This document shows positions 12,657 through 17,768 of a stretch of 17,768 nucleotides of DNA, piece after piece (the stretch's first letter is position 1; the number at the start of each line of letters is the position of its first letter). The stretch is taken from assembly GCA_900547035.1 (NCBI GenBank), contig URFM01000063.1, positions 1-17,768 on the forward strand, in the 5' to 3' direction. The position numbers were made by a program, and so were the translations under genes. The notes under the pieces were generated by a model, which was not told the DNA's origin, did no database searches, and saw nothing but the letters and a program-made list of their open reading frames with translations. This DNA comes from an uncultured Clostridium sp. (GTDB lineage Bacteria; Bacillota; Clostridia; Lachnospirales; Lachnospiraceae).

Positions 12657-15269
12657 TTATTTACCGTAGTAAGCTTTTAAATACATCTCTTTGATCTCGC
12701 TCATCAGCGGGTATCTGGGGTTGGCGCCGGTACACTGGTCATCGAAGGCGTTCTCCACCATCTCATCCAGGGTATCCAAGAAATACTTCTCATCTACCCC
12801 GTAGTCGCGGATGGTAGCTTTCACTCCAACAGCCTTCTTTAACTCCTCAATCTTCTCGATGAGCTTCTTCACAGCCTCAGCGTCGTCCTTGGCCTGGATT
12901 CCGCAGAATCTTGCGCACTCGGCATATCTGGCCCGAGTATGGGGATACTGATACTGGGAGAAGGTTCCCATCTTCGCGGGAGCTTCCGCTGCGTTAAACT
13001 CCACTACCAGGGAGATTAACAGGGCGTTGGCAATTCCATGAGGCAGGTGATGGTAAGCACCCAGCTTGTGCGCCATGGAGTGGCATACACCCAGGAAGGC
13101 GTTGGCAAATGCCATACCAGCCATACAGGAAGCGTCGGCCATCTTCTGACGGGCCTCTACGTTTCCGGGCTCATTGTAAGCGGTAGGCAGGTAGTCAAAT
13201 ACGTTCTTCATAGCCTTTAATGCCAGGCCATCGGTGTAGTCCGTAGCCATTACGGAAGCGTAAGCCTCCAGAGCGTGGGTCAGTACGTCAACGCCGGAAG
13301 CGCTGGTCAGGCCCTTGGGCTGGCTCATCATATTGTCCGTATCCACGATTGCCATGTTGGGCAGCAGCTGGTAGTCAGCCAGCGGATATTTAATTCCAGT
13401 CTCCTGGTCGGTAATAACAGCGAACGGAGTTACCTCGGAGCCGGTACCGGAGGAGGTGGGAACGGCTACAAAGTAGGCCTTCTCGCCCATTTTCGGGAAA
13501 GTATATACACGTTTCCGGATATCGATAAACCGCATGGCCATATCCATGAAATCTGCTTCCGGATGCTCATACAGTACCCACATAATCTTGCCTGCGTCCA
13601 TGGCGGAGCCGCCGCCCATGGCGATAATCACATCGGGCTCAAACTCTCTCATCAGCTTTGCTCCGGCCTGAGCATTTGCCAGGGTGGGATCGGGCTGTAC
13701 ATCGGAGAATACGGTATAGGTGATACCCATCTCGTTGAGACGGTCGGTAATAACATGGGTATATCCGTTCTTGTACAGGAAGGAGTCGGTTACGATAAAG
13801 GCTCTCTTCTTGCCCATAACTTCCTTTAACTCTCTGAGCGCAACCGGCAGGCAGCCCTTCTTAAAGTATACCTTCTCAGGCGCACGGAACCACAGCATAT
13901 TCTCTCTCCTCTCCGCAACGGTCTTGATATTCAGCAGGTGCTTCACGCCAACGTTCTCTGATACGGAGTTTCCGCCCCAAGAGCCGCAGCCCAAGGTCAG
14001 AGAAGGAGCCAGCTTAAAGTTGTACAGGTCGCCGATACCGCCGTGAGAAGAAGGAGTATTGATCAGAATACGGCAGGTCTTCATGCGCTCTGCGTGCTTC
14101 ATGATCTTTTCAGTCTCATTTACATTGATGAACAGGGAGGAGGTGTGGCCGTATCCGCCGTCCGCTACCAGACGCTCCGCCTTATCCAGAGCCTCGTCAA
14201 AGGTTTTTGCCTTGTACATCGCCAGTACGGGGGAGAGCTTCTCATGAGCAAACTCCTCGCTGATGTCCACAGACTCTACCTCACCGATCAGAATCTTGGT
14301 ATCAGCAGGAACCGTCACGCCGGCCAGCTCCGCGATCTTGGCCGCAGGCTGTCCTACAATCTTGGCGTTTACGGAACCGTTGACCAGAATGGTCTTACGG
14401 ACCTTGTCAATCTCGCCGGGCTTTAAGAAGTAGCAGCCTCTGTATTCGAATTCTTTCTTAACGTCATTGTAGATGGACTCCAGAACCGTAACGGACTGCT
14501 CAGAAGCGCAGATCATGCCGTTGTCAAAGGTCTTGGAGTGGATGATGGAGTTTACCGCCAGCTTTACATCGGCCGTATCATCGATGATTACCGGAGTATT
14601 TCCGGCTCCTACGCCAAGAGCGGGCTTTCCGGAAGAATATGCGGCCTTTACCATGCCGGGGCCGCCGGTTGCCAGAATCAGATCCGCATCTCTCATTACC
14701 TCGTTGGTCAGGTCCAGAGAAGGCACATCGATCCATCCGATGATTCCCTCAGGAGCGCCTGCCTTCACCGCTGCGTCCAGAACTACCTTGGCGGCCGCGA
14801 TGGTACACTTCTTCGCTCTGGGGTGGGGAGAAATGATGATGGCGTTTCTGGTCTTCAGGCAGATCAGAGTCTTAAAAATCGCGGTGGATGTGGGGTTAGT
14901 CGTAGGAATAACCGCCGCAATCAGGCCGATGGGCTCCGCCACCTTCTTGATTCCATACTCCTTGTCTTCCTCGATAACGCCTACGGTCTTGGTATTCTTG
15001 TAGGCATTGTAAATATACTCTGCCGCGTAGTTGTTCTTGATTACCTTGTCCTCTACTACGCCCATGCCGGTTTCCTCAACGGCCATCTTTGCCAGAGGGA
15101 TCCGCATCTTGTTTGCTGCGCTTGCCGCCGCATAGAAAATTTTGTCTACCTGCTCCTGGGTATAGGTAGCGAAAATCTTCTGAGCCTCTCTCATGGCGTT
15201 CATCTTCGCAATCAGTCCGTCTACGCTGTCAATGACTTCAGGAACGATCTGCTGGGTTTTCTTTGCCAT
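12657..15269 (-). CDS. adhE: Bifunctional acetaldehyde-CoA/alcohol dehydrogenase
   Basis: AdhE converts acetyl-CoA to acetaldehyde and then ethanol, using two NADH, in mixed-acid or ethanol fermentation; it usually forms long helical filaments (spirosomes). The 870-residue protein has an N-terminal CoA-acylating aldehyde dehydrogenase domain (to about 445) with catalytic Cys254 (NGMICASEQS), and a C-terminal iron alcohol dehydrogenase domain. The latter has GGGSAMDAGK and the metal ligands Asp661 and His665 (GVDVLTHALEAY), His730 (GVCHSMAHKLG) and His744 (LPHG). Full length, no lesion. I chose ATG 15269 because GGAGG is eight bases upstream; an ATG five codons earlier has a closer, weaker site. 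Monocistronic, with a consensus promoter, Rex-like operators and a strong 3' hairpin. Confidence 0.97.
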   Translation of the reverse strand: MAKKTQQIVPEVIDSVDGLIAKMNAMREAQKIFATYTQEQVDKIFYAAASAANKMRIPLAKMAVEETGMGVVEDKVIKNNYAAEYIYNAYKNTKTVGVIEEDKEYGIKKVAEPIGLIAAVIPTTNPTSTAIFKTLICLKTRNAIIISPHPRAKKCTIAAAKVVLDAAVKAGAPEGIIGWIDVPSLDLTNEVMRDADLILATGGPGMVKAAYSSGKPALGVGAGNTPVIIDDTADVKLAVNSIIHSKTFDNGMICASEQSVTVLESIYNDVKKEFEYRGCYFLKPGEIDKVRKTILVNGSVNAKIVGQPAAKIAELAGVTVPADTKILIGEVESVDISEEFAHEKLSPVLAMYKAKTFDEALDKAERLVADGGYGHTSSLFINVNETEKIMKHAERMKTCRILINTPSSHGGIGDLYNFKLAPSLTLGCGSWGGNSVSENVGVKHLLNIKTVAERRENMLWFRAPEKVYFKKGCLPVALRELKEVMGKKRAFIVTDSFLYKNGYTHVITDRLNEMGITYTVFSDVQPDPTLANAQAGAKLMREFEPDVIIAMGGGSAMDAGKIMWVLYEHPEADFMDMAMRFIDIRKRVYTFPKMGEKAYFVAVPTSSGTGSEVTPFAVITDQETGIKYPLADYQLLPNMAIVDTDNMMSQPKGLTSASGVDVLTHALEAYASVMATDYTDGLALKAMKNVFDYLPTAYNEPGNVEARQKMADASCMAGMAFANAFLGVCHSMAHKLGAYHHLPHGIANALLISLVVEFNAAEAPAKMGTFSQYQYPHTRARYAECARFCGIQAKDDAEAVKKLIEKIEELKKAVGVKATIRDYGVDEKYFLDTLDEMVENAFDDQCTGANPRYPLMSEIKEMYLKAYYGK

Positions 15270-15319
15270 TTCCTTTTCCTCCATTTTCCTTGTGTTTGTG
15301 TTTTGATCTATTGAGTTGA

Positions 15320-15337
15320 TTGTTAATTAATTATCAA
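15320..15337. promoter_or_regulatory. Rex-like operator 1
   Basis: TTGTTAATTAATTATCAA matches the Rex consensus TTGTTAANNNNTTAACAA at 13 of 14 fixed positions. It lies just downstream of the predicted adhE start site (about +8 to +25), where binding would block transcription. Rex represses adhE in many Firmicutes when NADH/NAD+ is low. No rex gene is in the window. Confidence 0.7.
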
Positions 15338-15350
15338 TCTCACTGTCTGC

Positions 15351-15379
15351 ATTATATATTATTGTTAAAAAAATGTCAA
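15351..15379 (-). promoter_or_regulatory. Consensus sigma-A promoter of adhE with a second Rex-like site
   Basis: On the minus strand TTGACA (15379-15374), a 17-base spacer and TATAAT (15356-15351) give a perfect consensus promoter, with transcription starting near 15344. A second degenerate Rex site, TTGTTAA-AAAA-ATGTCAA (15362-15379 on the plus strand), covers the spacer and -35 box. A maximal-strength core promoter with two operator-like sites fits tight redox repression. Confidence 0.78.
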
Positions 15380-15411
15380 TACATTTTTCTGTAAAAAAAT
15401 CATCTGTTTTA

Positions 15412-15420
15412 TGCTATGAT
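15412..15420 (+). promoter_or_regulatory. Extended -10 promoter of the thioesterase gene
   Basis: TGC followed by TATGAT forms an extended -10 element 69 bases before the ATG at 15489. No good -35 box is present. It is divergent from the adhE promoter about 30 bases away. Confidence 0.4.
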
Positions 15421-15488
15421 AATATTAAATTGTACCAGTCCCTTTCCCAGAAGTCTGGTGCATCAAATTCATCAAGGAGGAAACGTAT

Positions 15489-15887
15489 ATGGATTACCCC
15501 ACTCTGGAAGAAGTTCGTAAACGGTTTGCCCATGACCGCTTTGCCACGGAAAGCGGGGCTGTCATCGAAGAAGTACGGGAGGGCTATGCCCGCTGTTCTA
15601 TGGCTATTACCCCCTTCCACCTCAATGCCGCCGGCGCTGTGATGGGCGGCGCTATTTTTACTCTGGCGGATTTTACCTTCGCAGTCGCCGCCAACTGGAA
15701 TCAGCCCCTTCATGTCTCCCTCACCTCCCAGATTACTTATCTGGCCGCAGCCAAGGGAAAAAAGCTGATTGCTCAGGCGCGCATGGTCAAAGAGGGGCGC
15801 AGCACCTGCTTCTATATTACGGATGTGACCGATGACCTGGGCAATGTGGTCGCCCAGGTTACAACCAGCGGGTTTGTGAAGGCTTAG
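15489..15887 (+). CDS. PaaI-type hotdog thioesterase
   Basis: This 132-residue protein has the single-hotdog fold of the PaaI family, which hydrolyses acyl-CoA thioesters. The active-site segment is FHLNAAGAVMGGAIFTLADF (43-62): Asn46 and Gly49 of the usual NxxGxxHGG motif, with Met replacing the His (MGG), and Asp61 as the catalytic acid. The strand VSLTSQITYLAAAKGKKLIA (77-96) is the usual substrate-tunnel strand. Start supported by GGAGG eight bases upstream. It diverges from adhE across a 219-base region, so the Rex-like sites could also affect it. The Met variant is, from memory, not rare in Firmicutes. A terminator follows. Confidence 0.88.
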   Translation: MDYPTLEEVRKRFAHDRFATESGAVIEEVREGYARCSMAITPFHLNAAGAVMGGAIFTLADFTFAVAANWNQPLHVSLTSQITYLAAAKGKKLIAQARMVKEGRSTCFYITDVTDDLGNVVAQVTTSGFVKA

Positions 15888-15954
15888 GAGGGGATGTCCT
15901 GTCTTGGTGCGCAAGGAGGGACTGTCGGCAAATAGATAATCTTAATCAAGGGCA

Positions 15955-15991
15955 GGGGTGATTTGCATGAGTCACCCCCTTATTGCTTTTT
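15955..15991 (+). terminator. Intrinsic terminator of the thioesterase gene
   Basis: GGGGTGA (15955-15961) pairs with TCACCCC (15972-15978) around a ten-base loop, followed by a T-rich run (TTATTGCTTTTTT). The run overlaps the last codons of the convergent AlbA_2 gene. Confidence 0.72.
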
Positions 15992-17437
15992 TATAATCGT
16001 CCAGTTTGATTTTCGCCTGGTTCCACTCTGAACCAGGATTCCCTGTTTCTGTAAAGAACTAAACATACGAGAGACGGTTCGTTTTGATACGCCAAGTTTC
16101 TCTGCATACCATGCCTGGGGCGCAGTCGGATTCTCTGTAATCACATTCAAAAGCTTCTGAACGATATTATCTTCTTTATTTAACGCCAAATCAGCGCCAT
16201 CTTTAACGCCATTAATGCCATTTTTAACGCCATCCGTGGCGTTATTGGCACTATTTCCGTCAATCTGCCCCCGGTAGATATTAATACGCAAATCAACTTC
16301 ACCGCCAATGAACTCCGGTTCCTGCAAACCAGCGGCTTTTACCTTACCGATGATTCTGGGAATGCCGCTTCCCCAATGCTCAATTAAATTCATATAAGAA
16401 AATGCATACGCAAGAGCTTCGTTGCGAATCTGAGAATATCCTTCTTTCATACGCTCTAACGTTTGCCCCATTGGCAATTTTCCTGGGGAAGTGATTTCTA
16501 ATCGGTTGTCATATATCGCAACCTGTATATTGCCGTGGTCCAGATAACTGCGGTGTACCGCTGCATTGATAATCAGTTCACGAATAGCATCCGGCGGAAT
16601 TTCATAAACATCCTGGCGATAAAGCCCCACAATGGCAGCACCCAGATGAATATTTCGCAGGACAAACTGAAATGCTTCCTCTATTTGCTCCCAGATTGGA
16701 CCGGTATACTCCCGACGGTCGACAAAAACCTCTTTGGTCGTTCCCTTGAACACACCGCATTGCGTTGCAACATGAAGTCCTCCGCACCCGGTTAAAATGG
16801 CATAGGCATTGGACGGATAATCTTTTCCATCACGCTCAATCAGCACACCCCAGGAGCGGAGCTGCTGTCTGCCAACCTCTTTGACCGATGCTTTCTGCTC
16901 CTCATTGTGAGCGTTCTTGATTGCCTGCTCCTTCATGGATTTGCAAAGAGCGTCAATATCTTCATCCGTGACATTCAGTCCGGGACACAGAGTCTGGTCG
17001 AAGTAGCGGTTGCTCCCCTCGAACATCAACTCTTTTATCATGTACTCATCAGCAAGGCGGGTAGTTCCGGCGACACGGACATATACGCCGCCATCTTTGC
17101 CGAGAGCTTTGACATAATATGGCCGCTGTCTGCCCCCGGAAATCTCTACTACAATAATCGTCTTTCCGTCAACCGTCTGCAGCGTAATATCCGGAATGAT
17201 TGCCGGTTCACAGCTATCTGACACTGCGTTGGCAATGGCATCCATTTTTTTGAACACATCTTCCTTATCAAAGCCAATCACTTCTCTGGTTTTATCAGCA
17301 ATTCCGAAAATGATTTTTCCTCCGGTTCCATTCGCAAAGGCAACCACAGACTTCATATATTTGATACTTTTCTCCGGCAGATTTTCCTTAAACTCCACAT
17401 TCTTAGATTCCCCGGCAAGGATTTCTTCTATGGTCAT
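15980..17437 (-). CDS. Schlafen-AlbA_2 and HATPase_c_4 domain protein with C-terminal HTH
   Basis: This 485-residue protein starts with an AlbA_2 (Schlafen) domain (about 5-130), recognised by the opening ESKNVEFKENLP and by FANGTGGKIIFGI. A middle region follows, then a HATPase_c_4-type segment with ELIINAAVHRSYLDHGNIQV, DNRLEITSPGKLP and HWGSGIPRI (about 285-362). The C-terminus is a winged helix (about 424-470, WYAEKLGVSKRTVSRMF). Proteins of this build are usually annotated as ATP-binding or transcriptional regulators; some are linked to mobile elements or defence, but none is visible next to it. A short repetitive linker (TDGVKNGINGVKDGA, 401-415) precedes the HTH. I chose ATG 17437 (GAGG seven bases upstream) over the GTG just before it. 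Confidence 0.85.
   Translation of the reverse strand: MTIEEILAGESKNVEFKENLPEKSIKYMKSVVAFANGTGGKIIFGIADKTREVIGFDKEDVFKKMDAIANAVSDSCEPAIIPDITLQTVDGKTIIVVEISGGRQRPYYVKALGKDGGVYVRVAGTTRLADEYMIKELMFEGSNRYFDQTLCPGLNVTDEDIDALCKSMKEQAIKNAHNEEQKASVKEVGRQQLRSWGVLIERDGKDYPSNAYAILTGCGGLHVATQCGVFKGTTKEVFVDRREYTGPIWEQIEEAFQFVLRNIHLGAAIVGLYRQDVYEIPPDAIRELIINAAVHRSYLDHGNIQVAIYDNRLEITSPGKLPMGQTLERMKEGYSQIRNEALAYAFSYMNLIEHWGSGIPRIIGKVKAAGLQEPEFIGGEVDLRINIYRGQIDGNSANNATDGVKNGINGVKDGADLALNKEDNIVQKLLNVITENPTAPQAWYAEKLGVSKRTVSRMFSSLQKQGILVQSGTRRKSNWTIIKKQ
16190..16240 (-). repeat. Short imperfect tandem repeat inside the AlbA_2 gene
   Basis: On the minus strand the units GATGGCGTTAAA, AATGGCATTAAT, GGCGTTAAA and GATGGCGCT follow each other and encode DGVK-NGIN-GVK-DGA. 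Unit length is a multiple of three, so copy-number change would lengthen or shorten the linker without a frameshift. Confidence 0.6.
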
Positions 17438-17440
17438 CAC

Positions 17441-17630
17441 AACACCTCACTCTCACTTGGAAATATCGGATAAGCAGTTATCAACTGTTCTCTTCCGCCC
17501 CCATATTTTACATCATACCACATTTTCCCGGGAACATATATTTTTTTGCTGTTTAAGCATTTATTCACTCAAATGTAAATCATAATCCCTTAATTATAAG
17601 TAATCTCTCTCTAAAATACAGATTATAAAA
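17441..17630. other. Intergenic region upstream of the AlbA_2 gene
   Basis: This AT-rich stretch holds an extended -10 element on the minus strand (TGG TATGAT, near 17516-17524), which may be the AlbA_2 promoter, and an inverted repeat TAATCT/AGATTA (17601-17606 and 17620-17625). No coding frame was seen. Confidence 0.4.
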
Positions 17631-17702
17631 GGGAAGAGACGTTCCGGCAGAGAATCCGGTCCTTAAAAAAGAAATCCAAATTCTCCTGAATCGTCTCTTC
17701 CC
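17631..17702 (-). terminator. Long hairpin following the partial gene at the right edge
   Basis: The arms GGGAAGAGACG (17631-17641) and CGTCTCTTCCC (17692-17702) are perfectly complementary over 11 bases, with an inner GAGAAT/ATTCTC pair. On the minus strand the hairpin begins six bases after the stop of the edge gene and is followed by TTTTATAATC. A terminator is the simplest reading; its 50-base loop is unusually long. Confidence 0.5.
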
Positions 17703-17708
17703 CGCAGC

Positions 17709-17768
17709 TTAGACACAATCATTCAGGTCTTTACCGATATGCAAGCGTTTCGGATGTCTGAAACCATA
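17709..17768 (-). CDS. C-terminal end of an unidentified protein (partial)
   Basis: The last 19 codons of a minus-strand gene, reading YGFRHPKRLHIGKDLNDCV and then TAA at 17711-17709. The gene enters from the right edge. Support comes from an open frame to the edge and the hairpin placed right after the stop. Too short to identify. Confidence 0.4.
   Translation of the reverse strand, partial: YGFRHPKRLHIGKDLNDCV

Noticed and set aside
14538..15314. A 258-residue open frame on the plus strand inside adhE
   Set aside because: Antisense to the conserved aldehyde dehydrogenase domain; no motif or ribosome site.
15980..17437. AlbA_2 gene as part of a defence island
   Set aside because: No nuclease, helicase, methylase or phage gene is adjacent. 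The nearest defence-like genes (abiE) are 8 kb away, beyond housekeeping genes.
1..17768. CRISPR array, tRNA, rRNA or riboswitch
   Set aside because: No regularly spaced direct repeats, tRNA-like cloverleaf with CCA end or known riboswitch core was seen by eye. A computed search could still find a diverged one.

Overview
The window looks like chromosomal DNA of a low- to mid-GC Firmicute, most likely a gut Clostridia species of the Lachnospiraceae type. This rests on strong AGGAGG ribosome binding sites, sigma-A promoters with TATAAT boxes, a clostridial bifunctional AdhE, AgrC/LytTR-style two-component genes and Thr/Ala-rich lipoprotein linkers. The species call is inference; no rRNA or marker gene is present.

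Layout. (1) Positions 1-2576 hold a minus-strand operon: a class V PLP aminotransferase, a VOC/glyoxalase-fold protein, an Asp/Glu racemase superfamily protein and a gene cut by the window edge. A Crp/Fnr-type regulator (2776-3507) diverges from it. (2) 3508-5919 is a decaying segment: an IS1182-like transposase remnant, a dihydrodipicolinate synthase/N-acetylneuraminate lyase family gene with an in-frame TGA, and a divergent LacI-family regulator with a one-base frameshift. (3) 6009-8063 holds a secreted double-PepSY protein with an OmpR-type direct repeat at its promoter, and an AbiEi/AbiEii toxin-antitoxin operon whose toxin has an N-terminal lesion. (4) 8106-12446 is visibly GC-richer: two lipoprotein genes (a carboxymuconolactone decarboxylase-like gene that is disrupted, and a Cys-nucleophile alpha/beta hydrolase), then a separately promoted LytTR response regulator and a GHKL histidine kinase (frameshifted near its N-terminus). 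(5) 12657-15887 is fermentation and housekeeping: adhE and a divergent PaaI-type thioesterase, with a perfect consensus adhE promoter flanked by Rex-like operators. (6) 15980-17768 holds a Schlafen-AlbA_2/ATPase-type regulator, a long hairpin, and the last 19 codons of another minus-strand gene.

How the parts work together. adhE is probably controlled by NADH/NAD+ through Rex. The racemase/aminotransferase operon is probably controlled by its divergent Crp-type regulator, and a LacI-type palindrome lies in its promoter. The two lipoproteins and the LytTR two-component pair may form one envelope-related locus.

The most notable general feature is the number of broken genes: five separate lesions plus an IS fragment in about 8.5 kb. 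Two (LacI, histidine kinase) are single-base losses in short homopolymers and could be sequencing errors. The others (nonsense codon, AbiEii deletion, CMD deletion, IS remnant) look more like real decay. I did not find a convincing new defence or biosynthetic system; the best leads are regulatory (Rex sites, OmpR-type repeat, AbiE operator) and the enzyme cluster of region 1.
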